Source of the DNA: Epiperipatus broadwayi
Lineage: Eukaryota; Onychophora; Udeonychophora; Euonychophora; Peripatidae
Direction of reading: 5' to 3'
Length of the DNA: 64,000 nt
Assembly (NCBI GenBank): GCA_028023455.1
Contig: JAQFVV010000056.1
Span: 6,221,717-6,285,716, forward strand
The notes below the pieces were generated by a model that saw only the letters and a list, made by a program, of their open reading frames with translations, searched no databases and was not told the DNA's origin. A program made the position numbers and the translations under genes. Of the stretch, positions 10,593-21,984 are shown in pieces (positions within the stretch are counted from its first letter, which is position 1; the number at the start of each line of letters is the position of its first letter).

Positions 10593-12770
10593 TGTTTAAC
10601 TCAGTAAGTAACATGTCTGAATAGTCTTTAATAATTATTGGCAATCAATCTATTAAAAATAATCACGCTTTTCCTTTTGAGGTAATACAGTTTTTCAACG
10701 ATTATAAAAATTTAATCTATAACTTTATATTATGAAGAGATCTCCTAGTGTAATGATTAGTTCATTGAAATAATATGTTTACAACCTGAAATTTAAATTC
10801 AGAAGATAATTTGGGACTGTTTTTAATTAATCGGCTCTTTTAATGCAATATTGGTCAGATAATTATTTTTAGATAGAGTGAAGTATGCTTCAGTCATTTT
10901 AACAAATCAGGAAAATATATTGTATTATCTGCTGTCTACAAAAACTATAGTTGTAAGCAAAATGCAATAGTCATCACTAGCCAGGTTATTTTCCTATACC
11001 AGTTTGAGACCATAAAACATCTTTACATATTATAGCTAAAACATCTTTACTTGAAAATGAAGAGAAAAATATGTTTAAAACTATTTAAATATTTTACTGT
11101 TAGTTTTTCAAATCGTTTTACTGTCATTTATCTAAAATCTGCTTTTTAATTTTTTTTACTTCCTTATTACCAGTAGCAAACTATTTAACGTTCTAAACAG
11201 ACTACGCTGATATGTGTTAAATGTCTTTTATATATTACTCTTTTTTTTTTAATTTTCTGCTCATTCAAAAAAAAAAAGAAAAAAGTTTATTGTTTTTGAT
11301 TTTTAATTACAATTTATTAGTATATGTTAGTTGTTTGTGTGTGTGTGTGTCACGTTTAATTTTCAAACTTGCTAAAAAATGATTAATCTGGTGCTTATGG
11401 TTAGTCTGTGAACAATTTAAACGCCTTGATCATTCAACTGCCCAAAGGCATTTAAATGTTATCGTTCCTTCACTGATAAATAAAATGTTACATCAAAGAC
11501 GTCTTTACAGGCAGTCATTAAATGATCAATATTTATTTAATATATATACGTTAACGTGCAGAAATTAATAAATATACTTTTTAGTCCCTGAAACTTTAGC
11601 TTTTATTTCAAAAAAAATTTTGCACGATTTTATTATAAAAAAATAGGAATTAATTAAACAAAATAATGACATGATTTATTTTTCAGGAGTTTATAAGAAG
11701 TTTGAGATTCAAAGCGTGTTAATGAATGGATTTTCTACTACCCATCCAATGCATCAAACACCACAAAGCATTGAGAATAACAATAACTTATATTTATCAA
11801 TTGTCAATATTAATTACATCTATTTTATTTATTTGCTTTCAAATCTGCCACTTTAGCTCAGTGTTCAAAGTATTTTTTGCTATAATCATTATCATCATGC
11901 ACTCTTTCAAATTAAACCTAAACAGTTTAGTGGCACCCCCCCCCCAAATCTGTTTGATCACCTGAATGAAATTGCTATTCACAGCTTGTTACTAGAGTAC
12001 TCAAATATTACACAATAAATTCACAAATTAAACCAATTAGTCAGTTTGCTGCTGGAGAATACTAGGGTGCCACAATGATATTTCAATGGTGCTGCACAAT
12101 GCTTTTTGCATGTGAATTTTAAAGTTAAAAATTAAAACGTCAAAATTAATATATTCTGATTAAAATAAAAAATAAGTATCCTCATTTTTCAAATAAAATC
12201 TTAATTATATTGTTGCCATTTTCTATTATTTATTTATATACATTAGACTTGTCTGTAGTCCATTCCATGGACATCACCTTTGAATGTCTATTGCATTTGT
12301 ATAAAATCTCCGCATTCACTTGATAGCAAACATAAAATGTCATTAGAATGATTGTAATTTCAATTAAAGTATGATATATAGTACCACCTATTGGTGAAAA
12401 GTTAACTCAAGAAGATCAATTGGTCCATCTTTAACCATCAGCTATAATAAAATCAAAGACGATAACTCCATATACAATTTACTAACTTATATATTCATAT
12501 TTTTGTAAAATTAGATTAAATATATGTTTACCAGTATGTAAAATTTAGTAAAAAAATAAATAACTGAAAATTTATTCTTGACCAATAAAATGTGCTTACT
12601 GTTAAATACAAAACATTTACTATCACGATTGCCACTATTTTTTTTCTTTTTTATGTATGTAATTGTAAGTTAAATTTGCATATTTCAAAGAATAATAACA
12701 TTATGGAATGTATTTTTTATTGAAATTTCTCATATAGCTCACTTTTTACAATAAAATAAGTTAAACAATT
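10593..12770. other. Unassigned AT-rich DNA
   Basis: No gene or full element is supported. The stretch includes a C-tract near 11935-11945 and a partial inverted similarity between TAGTGGCACCCC at 11929 and GGGTGCCACA at 12065. These may be ends of a small element, but I could not confirm that. Confidence 0.4.
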
Positions 12771-13045
12771 CAAAACAAAGCAAAACTCTCTATATAGTAG
12801 TGCCATCTTGTGCTAACAAAAGCAATTCATGGATGCCAGAAGGCTTATGCATAAAATCCCTATCTAGTGCCTACTCATCCAATATCCTCAGACTAGTTTC
12901 TGGCTTGTGCCCTTCATTAGTGTGGCCTTCTGGCATCCATTGATTGCTCTTGTTAGCACAAGATGGCACTACTATATGGAGAGTTTTGCTTTGTTTTAAA
13001 TTCTTTAATAACAATTTGTGCTAGTATGAGATAGTGGTCATGTGA
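12771..13045. repeat. R2 tail fragments in inverted arrangement
   Basis: 12771-12920 is an R2 tail in reverse orientation, from CAATTCAAAACAAAGCAAAA through GCCATCTTGTGCTAAC to CTAGTTTCTGGCTTGTG. It is followed at once by a forward R2 tail fragment (CCTTCTGGCATCCATTGATT to GTGATGTTTAGTGG). The two form a hairpin about 250 bases long. This resembles the inverted partial copies often produced by Penelope-like retrotransposition. Confidence 0.6.
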
Positions 13046-13136
13046 TGTTTAGTGGTTTAACACCAATCCTGCCTAATAGGAACTAATAGTGGTGGCTATG
13101 GTTGTTAAAGAGCCAAAGACACCAAAATGTATGGGT

Positions 13137-13520
13137 GCTGAATTGAGTTCCTACCCATATGACTATATAAGCTATTGAGCTTGGATTGAAAATATTAATT
13201 GTGTTTTCAATTTCATTCTCATAGTTTTGTAGTTAAATAAAGTTGAAAGGTGGGTGCTGGAGGGTTGCATTAGATCCTAAGATCTAGGTGCAGTGCTCTC
13301 AGATCCAAGGTTCCTCACTGATGAAGGCCACAAGCCAGAAACTAGTCTGGGGATATTGGATGAGTAGGCACTAGATAGGGATTTTATGCACAAGCCTTCT
13401 GGTATCCATTGATTGCTCTTGTTAGCACAAGATGGCACTACTATATGGAGAGTTTTGCTTTGTTTTGAATTGTTTAATAACAATTATGTGCTAGTATGAG
13501 ATAATGATCATGTGATGTTT
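13137..13520 (+). repeat. Penelope-like tail repeat R2, copy 2
   Basis: This is a full-length match to 10206-10592 with only a few substitutions, which suggests recent copying. About 90 bases separate it from the inverted fragment to its left, and that spacer ends in GGGTGCTGAATTGAGTTCC. The order inverted tail, forward partial tail, forward full tail fits a Penelope-like element with a terminal-repeat arrangement whose coding part has been lost. Confidence 0.6.
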
Positions 13521-13524
13521 AGTG

Positions 13525-15600
13525 GTAATAAAATAAGTGTAAATACAAGATTAAAACAGCCAAAGGTGACTATGAGAATATGGCATAATGATCAATTAAA
13601 ATAATGCAGTGGTAGAATGTCAGACTATGAAAAATTGTCCTCCAATTAACCAAAATTCACAAAATTCTGACACTCAAACTTCTTATGAATTGCTGATTAA
13701 TAAACCTTGATGATTATTTTTATTTGTTATCTACTTATTAAAAAAGTTATATTTAATAATTTAATATAAAAAATCCTCAAAGTAAAAAAAAGTACTTTCT
13801 TATAACATCAATGTAAAGAAAAACAACCATTAACATCAGTTACATGTTATGCAAGATGGACTTTTTTTTCCCTTGATAAGAACTGACATTTAGAAATAAT
13901 AGCTAAAACTAAAAAATTCAACCCTTAAATGATTGACAACAGTGATATTACTAAATCAAATACTGTTTATATCACATAATGGAAGACAAGACTGCAATAG
14001 CACTAATAGTACATTTACATGAGCAGTAACTAAAACATTAACACTGAAAAAAAATATTTTATTTTATTAATAGTCTATAAATTATTTTAAGTGGTGATTA
14101 TTCTATAATTCATAAAATGTATATAATATTTTTTTAAATTTAAACCAAAATAATTTTATCAATAGTAAGCTATGTACTTTTTAAAAATATATATATAAAT
14201 TATTACCTATATCTAAAATCAGAAGCCACATTTAAAAAAGGTTTTAATATTATTAATTAAATTAAAAATAGACCATACATCATTTCTCAATGTTGTAAAT
14301 GAGTTTGTTTTCAAGATGGTAATGTATAAACAATTAATTACTTTTATTTTCTGTAGACATCATATTATTTTCAAACTATAATAATAACTGTTGGTAAAAT
14401 TTACTACATTTTTAAAAATATAATCAAATACAGTAATTTTTTTGTTTACTAAAAACTATTAAACAATCCAGAATTATATTTGAATAGTTTTATAGTATAA
14501 TAAATATTGGCATCAGTACCATGAACAATTGCATTTTAAGCAACATTTAAAAATATGCTATATAAATCAATGATTTAAAAAATATTTATTACAATATGTG
14601 CTACTTATCTAATATCATGAATTCAGTCAAGCTATGATAAATAAAATTTTCATATTTCTGTGACATTTCATGATACAAATTTATTGATTATATATTTCCA
14701 CTCTAAATATGAAAGCTCATTAAAATTGTGAAAAGAGGAAATGAATTGTGTTAGGGAATGACAAATTAGAGCAAACTATCTGACTGTTGATAATTAAGTA
14801 TTGTAGCTCAATCGAGGCACTCAACTTGTAACTTCAACCACTTTTTGGCAAAGAATTTAACACAAAATATGTGTATGGACATTAATTTTTCCACTCTAAA
14901 TGGAGTTAATCAATGCACATATTGATAGAATAAATTGTAAATAATCTTGAACAAAAGATTTTACTGCAGGAATTTAATACAACAGTAAAAACAAAATATA
15001 TTATTGAGAGATAATTGGAATCCCTGATTTTTATTCCACTTTATTTTCCAATATAATAATTAAATGTATACTTATAGACTAATGATGTCTAATAGCAGTT
15101 ATGAAACTACTGTCTTATTAATTAAGATGTTATTATGTTGGTTGTTCTTAGTTCACTAACTAAAGTAAATATAGTTAGAAGTCATACATTATTATGACAA
15201 GATCATCAATTACACATTTAATATAAAGACTGATTTTACCAAAAAAAAAAGAAAAGAAATGAATATATATTTTTTTCATTTTAATAACTGTCAACTTTAT
15301 ATTTACTTATAGAAACTATTTATTAATAAACTTAAGTCAAAGCTATAAATTTTTATACTTACATTTTTAATTCAAATAAACTATGAGACTATTTACATAC
15401 ATTTATATATATATATATACAGAGAAGAGATTATACGGTTAAGTGCTCTGAAAGTCAGATGATGTTTTTAATTACCAAAAAAAAAAAAAAAAAACAGGTG
15501 GGGCTTCAATTCACAAACCTTGCTGTTCTGACATGACTAATTTGTTCTGCAAGATAAATTAAAGTTTTATATATTTTTTAATATCAAAATTGGAAAGGAA
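13525..15600. other. Unassigned AT-rich DNA
   Basis: I see no coding frame and no repeat shared with the rest of the window. A poly-A tract lies at about 15478-15494. Confidence 0.5.
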
Positions 15601-15602
15601 TT

Positions 15603-15902
15603 GAAAATGATTTACTTTGGGCATACTGGAAAACAGTTAGAGGTAAGAGTCAAAGAACATAACAATCCTATTAAAAGAAGAGATGATAGGTCTGCATTAT
15701 ATATTCACTACGTGAAATATGGCCATAAAATAGATGCTAAAAAAGTATTAAATATTTAAATTTCATCAAAGACCCAAAAAGATGGCAAATATATGAAATA
15801 TATTATATTAAAAATAATTTGACTAATTGTATGAAAATTTATAAGACTTCTACAAATTTGGTTAATAATTGGTTGATTAAAAATGAATGGAAAATTATAT
15901 AA
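15603..15902 (+). pseudogene. Penelope-like GIY-YIG endonuclease domain, fragment
   Basis: The frame beginning near 15606 reads MIYFGHTGKQLEVRVKEH, then a basic stretch, then SALYIHYVKYGHKID. This matches the second half of the GIY-YIG module in Penelope-like retrotransposons: a Y-x-G motif, a conserved Arg and EH, and a closing G-H-x-I-D block. The GIY half is missing. After a stop and frame change, KDPKRWQIYEIYYIKNNLTN and NWLIKNEW follow, corresponding to the region after the nuclease core, with a stop at about 15899. In family members this domain nicks target DNA for target-primed reverse transcription. Here it is a dead fragment without its reverse transcriptase. R1 copy 2 begins 9 bases downstream. 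Confidence 0.65.
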
Positions 15903-15910
15903 ATTGATAT

Positions 15911-18200
15911 ATTGTAATTGTCAGATTTGTACACTCATGCAACAAAATCCAGAGACCAGGCAAAGCTCACCAGGAGTGAGGTGGTGAAACCTCTAATCCA
16001 ACCAAACTTCAACTCATTTGCTAGTACTTGTGATTTAACATATTATGAGTGACATTTCTGAAGTCACACTCAGTCTCAATTTAATCCGAGAGCTGGCATA
16101 GGACAGCAAGAAACATAAGAATCAAGGAATAACAATCAATTTAACTAAGTGGGTGAAATAGACCATTTAACACACTAATTATCTTAACTACAGCAATATA
16201 TACTCAGCATATAAAATCATTAAGAAATTGGAATAGGATAATGTGGATTGGTTTGAAATAAAATCATGAGCAAGAAAGATATGAAACAACTTTGTATTTT
16301 AAACATGTTTATTAAAACAATAACAAAATAACATAAAATAAAGTAACAAAATGGCAAGGATTATATAGCATTAAATATGTGTATACAATACATGTAGGCA
16401 TTTCCATAGTGAATGAGACTGTTATCAGTACAGCTGTCTCATCTTAACATATTAATATAAATGTGTATGTGGTTTATAAATCATGCTTAATTATATAACA
16501 TACCGATCCTATTGTTCATAGTTTGCTAATGTTATAAGTTAATAGTTTAGCAGAGATGATGAATACATACAGCTCTAAGATGGCTGTTATATATATTAAT
16601 GATGTGAACAAATAAATAAGCTCAAGATTGTGCAGATTCAACCTGTTAACCAAGATTTAAGCTTCAGTCTAATGTTGAATAATTAATTAATAAGAAGGAA
16701 AAAAACTAGTTACTTTTAGATTCCCATATATATACTATGGTGCTATATAATATACTAAAGAGTAATTTTGCAGTGCAGGAGCTTCAGCATCAAATGCTCA
16801 ATTGCCCTGAGATTGAACGATTTGCTGCTATTTTTATAAGAACAGATAAGTTCAGAAGCTCAGATAGGCTTTATAAAAATGGTTTGGAGTCTCGTGTTCC
16901 AGGTCTAATAAAGATAGCCATACCCAAACTAAAGAATGGGGCGATCTGTCACCATGTACCCATTTAAAAGGTGCAGCAAAATGTAAACACATATATGTGT
17001 ATTGTATAAAGACACATTCGCAATGCACACACAAAAGACCAATACATGTGCGTATAATTAATGAACTGTGCCTAAAACAGATAGTTTCTATCTGCTAAAC
17101 TAACACAACCCAGTTCTTAAAATAGCATTATAATTATGCTAAGATTATAATTTAATTTAAGTCCTTTTAAGTTAAAATCCTGAATCTGCATGTATATATA
17201 ATCGCAATTAAGGAGGGAACTTACATTTGATGGGCATTAATATAATGCAATTTATAATATATATAAAATCATGATAATAATGAGCGTGTAGCGATCGGTT
17301 ATTATCTATTAATATTATTTTGAAACAGCGATTTAATACACCAAGCAGTGTTCTTAAAATATTTAAAGTGTACATTTTAATTATCTCCATTGATGTGCTG
17401 TTTTGATAGATGGGCATATTATAACATATATATTAAATTTAAACAGAATAAATGTAAGCAAAATACTTAAAACAATAAATCTGAGCATGACTGCAGTTTT
17501 TAGAAATGTAAGATAACTGATTGCAGTTATTTACCGATTATAAAAATTAAAGTCTTTTAATTTATAAAAGTAAATTCAGGTAAATTTATAAGATTAATTT
17601 AGGCAAGTTTTACATAGTTACTTTAGAAATGATTAAGCAGATTTTAATAAATGAGAATGACAGTAAATCATTGTACAGTATAGAGATAAATTCAGGCAAG
17701 TTTAACAATTTCATTTATAAATGATTTAATTTAAAGAGTTTTAAGAAATTATATAGAATGTTCTTTATAGTAAATAAGTTAGCTTAATATTAGAGATTTA
17801 CAGATTAAATTATAGAACTCTGCAGACTTTAAAAAAACATTACCGGTCATCTTGGTAGTAGCTTGTAATGCAGGTACATTAAACAGTGGTGTAGTGGCAT
17901 TCTCTTCAAAATAGAGCTTATGATATCATCTTGCAGCAGACTGCTAGAAGGTTTCTTTTCCCTGTGATGATGATCATGCCCTTAGGCACACAGGGATGAA
18001 TATAAATTGCCATTCCAGGCCAGTGAGACAGCAAATCCAAACTTTGCCTAGCCAGTCATGGCAGGATGAACTAGCCTGGATCCTGCTATATAACTCTTCA
18101 CAAAAATTTTATAGAATGAACCCATTGCAGCAAGAAATCAGCCTATTTATCCATTTCTCAAGATTAAGACCACCTTGCTTACTTAGAACCCCCTTTGTAA
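15911..18200 (+). repeat. Dispersed non-coding repeat family R1, copy 2
   Basis: It starts at GTAATTGTCAGATTTGTACA, next to the GIY-YIG fragment. Blocks shared with copy 3 include CTTCAACTCATTTGCTAGTA, AGAAAGATATGAAACAACTT, CAAGATTTAAGCTTCAGTCT, CCCATATATATACTATGGTG, and ATAAAGATAGCCATACCC followed by GTACCCATTT. The distal end (GAACTCTGCAGACTTT at 17815 and onward) is shared with copies 1 and 3. The short frames at 16737, 16852, 17208 and 17996 are not conserved across copies and are left out. The three copies share structure over 2 kb without coding sequence, so this is a mobile or formerly mobile non-autonomous unit or a very long solo LTR. Confidence 0.6.
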
Positions 18201-18763
18201 TTTTATAACTCATATGTTTTAATAGCCTTTTCCTTCAAATTTGGACTCTTAAATTCCTAAACTTTTAATAGTTTTAGTCTTGAAATGTTATTTATTAAAA
18301 TTGTACCAAGTTTGGAAAAATGCTATTGTTTTAGACACAACTTAGATAACCTTGTCAAATGAGGTTTTGTTTCTGATTTATTTGATCAAAATTGAGAATT
18401 GCTCTAGCTTTAAATGATATTCCCCCAACGCAATGGACCATTTGTAGATCACACACTATAATATACATACATAAATTGATATTAGTCATTTATCCACCAT
18501 ATATGTGTGATAATACTTATATAACTGTGTTGATGCTTATATACATGTACTCAGAGAGGGTTTAAACCTGGCACAGATGAGGCTGTGGGGGGAAAAGGTG
18601 AAACAGTTATGAAAGGATGAATATACAGTTTCAATATATAATTGCATAAAAAATGCATGTATTATTGTTTAACATATTGTTATAATATAATCAATTGATT
18701 TGTAATTATTGAAATTAATACATTGTACAAGCTTAAACCTGCATTTATATATGTAATATATGC

Positions 18764-20133
18764 GGGATTTGAACTCAGACTTTCACACGACCCACTACTC
18801 TCAGTGCCAGCTCATATTGCTGACCCACCTGATCACACACACATTGAAAAGATAAATAATCACCAATGTACGTATTTCATGCTAAACCAGCAATTATCAG
18901 TTGGTCTAGATTACTATCCTCACACATATATACACCTGGGTCTCTTTTTACACGGACTTATTTAACACGATTTTGAAGTTACGCGATTCCATGTTTCACC
19001 GGAAGTCGAACTCCGATAATGCGCTATTACTTTAAATAATAAATTTTGCGTATATTGAAAATGATAGCACATTATTGGAATTTGACTTTCATCTTAGTAA
19101 TTTCAATATTTTCAGTGCTTTATAATAGTAAGATTTTATGCAATAATGAAATTAAAATCATGATTTCCACATTTTATGTATACACACATTAAATTTTGCA
19201 AGATTATAATGTAAATTTGTTCAAACATTGTGCGTGTTAATTTTGCATTTTAAATCACATTCTGTTTTTACTTTTTAAAAAAGAACGTAATCAATTATTA
19301 ATCATTTAGTGTCCGCAAGTTTATTTTTAATCAGTAATAGCAGTGAGCACAATTAAAATTGAAAATTAAAAAATTAAAGACAAAATAAGAATTTAATTTT
19401 TAATTGTTAGATTAATTACTAATTACGTTGTCACCAGAAAACCATTAACAACATGAGAGTGACATTGGCGCTAGTTGTATTTTCTCATGTGAAGAATCTG
19501 ATTTTTTTATGAGTTTGCAAATGAACCTGTTTATCGGCAAATCACGATAATAATTAAAACGTGTATAAAAAAATGTAAATTACTGTAAATTATGCATAAA
19601 AATATATTGTTTTGAATAAAATTAAATATTATAGTTAAAAAAAGTTTGTCTTGTATCAATTTTTTTCAAATTTGAAATTTTTTATTAGTCATATTTTATT
19701 TCCTTTTTTTTTTTTGCACGAATTTTAAAGTAATTTTACGTTGGTGCTTTGCTTTTACATGATTTTTGAAAAATCTCAGTCCATATCCCCCCTTTTTCAA
19801 GGTAAGTTACGTCTACTTTAGCACAATTTCATTTGCGCATGTTTTCTGAGGAACCTATCTATTGTGTAAAACGAGACCCAGGTGTATAATCAGTGCTCAG
19901 CTTTATATTAAGATAGCCAATCTTCATACTTTAATGGACAGGCTTCAAACTATTCCAACTCACAACTCTTCAGTCTTCCATTTCATTGAAAATCTGAAGA
20001 TGGAACGTTCAAAGCCCTTATTAGTGCCAAGGTTGTGATTATTTATCTTTTCAACATGTGTGTGATCAGGTGGGTCACAATATGAAGATGGCGCTGAGAG
20101 TAGTGGGTCATGTGAAAGTTTGAGTTTGAATTC
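18764..20133. mobile_element. Inverted-terminal-repeat element split by a nested TA-flanked copy
   Basis: Left terminus 18764-18862 (GGATTTGAACTCAGACTTTC, then GACCCACTACTCTCAGTGCC, to AAGATAAATAATCAC) is inverted at 20033-20133 (GTGATTATTTATCTTTTCAA to TTTGAGTTTGAATTCC). The central part shares CGTATTTCATGCTAAACCAG and the block ending GCTTTATATTAAGATAGCCA with the palindrome at 40651-41344. Read outward on the minus strand, the left end gives GAGTTCAAATCCCGC, which resembles a Pol III B box, with a weak A-box-like TGGCACTGAGAG about 45 bases before it. A tRNA-derived SINE origin for the termini is therefore possible. The TA-flanked element at 18933-19884 interrupts it. The 80-residue frame at 18723-18965 crosses the junction and is spurious. 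Confidence 0.6.
18933..19884 (+). mobile_element. TA-flanked non-autonomous DNA element, copy 3
   Basis: The ends CACCTGGGTCTCTTTTTACA and AAACGAGACCCAGGTG are inverted, with TA at 18931-18932 and 19885-19886. The body matches copy 2 in reverse complement nearly end to end at 952 against 968 bases. The flanking sequences join into the inverted-repeat element at 18764-20133, so this insertion is the younger event. The part corresponding to the open frame at 7977-8159 in copy 1 has stops here, which argues against a conserved small protein. The element probably depended on a Tc1/mariner-type transposase encoded elsewhere, judging from the TA duplication. Confidence 0.78.
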
Positions 20134-20784
20134 CAAATTACTGAAATTATATATGAGGGTTTTGATTTGTTTTAATTATTTATATTATTATCGTTTGTTT
20201 TAATTCCATTATTGGACACTGGATGGTTTTATGTCAGGTCATTCATTAACATTAAATAGATTAGTAAGATTTGAAAAGGGCACCAAAGCAGGTGCTGAAA
20301 AAAGCTTTTTATGTATAAATTATTTGATTATATAGCTGTTGTAAAGAATTATTATTATTATTTTTATATCATCTGGACAAATTTTTGTTGTTGGAGAGAG
20401 TGGATGTGAAAAAAAAAATGGAGTGCAGGAAAATAGATTTCACTGGATTTGGAAAAATCAATAAAAATATTGCTAACATTTGGAAAGTGATTCAACATGC
20501 CATTTTAAATATAAAGAAAAAAAATTTCTTTTGTGTGTGTGTTTCATGCAAGGAGGCTTTAAAACTAAGTCATACATAAGATTAGTTGGTTTTTAGTACT
20601 TTTGTTATTAAATTTTTCAATTTAAGAAAGAGGGTAACATCTGATGTGTAAGGTTAGCAGAGCAAGTATTTTGATTGCCATTTTTAAAAAAATGACTTTT
20701 TCCTTTTGTACAAAAAGGTTTGAAGAGTAGTAAAAAAAATCCTAAATTTAAACATAGAGAAGGGGAATTGAAAAATAACAAATT

Positions 20785-21840
20785 ATGGATTGTATTTGTA
20801 TCCCACAAAGTATATATAATGGTCAGAAGGAAATTAGATGTGCTTTGGTAGAGTGTACCATATGTGATAAGGTTTTTCATTTGAAATGCTTAAGTAAGAG
20901 TAGGAAGGCTGTAACAGGTGTATGATAACAGGTATGAAGATCTTATATAAATGTGATAAAAGAGGTGAGAAAATGATTTCAAATTGAAGATAGTTTAAAG
21001 AAAAAGTCAGGTGAAATGGAAGAAAATGTAGTTAAGGAAGATAGAATAGAGTACTTATTTATTTAGTTGAGTGAGAAGAGATATGGATGACAAAAATAAA
21101 TAATGGAAGGGAGATAGTTAGCCAAAGAATAAGTAAAATAAAAGAAGAGATAAAGGATGTAAGAGTAAAATTAAAATCATTAGAGATGAAGTGTGAGCAG
21201 ATCAAAGAATTAATGAATAGAAATAATAAGGAAGAAGTAGATAATAAAATCCAGAAAGTGGAAGAGAATGTTATGGATAAAGCAGGAAAAGTAAACTATA
21301 AGACTGTATTGATAGGAGACTAGTTAATTAGGGGATGCGAAGATGTACTTGCAAAAGAAAATAGAAATATGTATGAAAGAGTATGTTTGCCTGGAGCTAG
21401 AATTAGGGATGTTATAGATAAGGTTAAAAAACAAGGGAATATAGATGTTTATGTTAGGGCAGCAATTAATTTGTCAGAACCATTGGAGAGAGTAATGGAT
21501 GAGTACAAAGAATTGATGAGTAATTTGAATAAGATTAAAGAAAGAGTAAGAATAGCTGGATTACTACCAAGATTCAACAATCAATATATATATATTAGAT
21601 AGGGCATGTTATATAAATGAGAGATTGAAAAAATATGTGACAGAAATAATGTTATAATTGTGGATGTGTAGGATATTTTTATTAGTAAGAGAGAGTTATA
21701 TAATAAAGATGAATTGCACTTAGCAAAATAAGAAGTGAAGATTTAGACAGTTTGATTTATAAAAAATACTATAATTCAAGAAACTTATAAAGGGGATAGG
21801 GTTTTACATTACAGTATTATCAAAAAGAAGGTTAAGAATA
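20785..21840 (+). pseudogene. CR1-like LINE ORF1: PHD-like finger, coiled coil and SGNH/GDSL esterase
   Basis: From ATG 20785 a Cys/His block reads MDCICIPQSIYNG, then RCALVECTICDKVFHLKCL. The spacing resembles the first part of a PHD finger; a stop follows at 20923. From 21087 a Lys/Glu-rich run of about 55 residues looks like a coiled coil, then VLIGD-stop-LIRGCEDVLA and VCLPGARIRDVIDK follow. This is the block I to II region of SGNH hydrolases found in ORF1 of CR1-like LINEs. The stop TAG at 21321 sits exactly where the catalytic Ser of GDSL is expected. The terminal D-x-x-H motif is present as DELHL at 21708. The middle oxyanion block is degraded. In CR1 elements ORF1 binds the element RNA. 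Here it is inactive. Confidence 0.65.
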
Positions 21841-21984
21841 GATGGGATGTAAAAAATAAACAAAGGATAGCTGATTAGATATAAATGTAGATGATGAAAG
21901 GGAATGGGTCTATAGAACTAATGATAAACAAGCTAATTATAAATGTAATAGAGAAGAGTCAAAAGAATTTATAAAAGAATAGTA

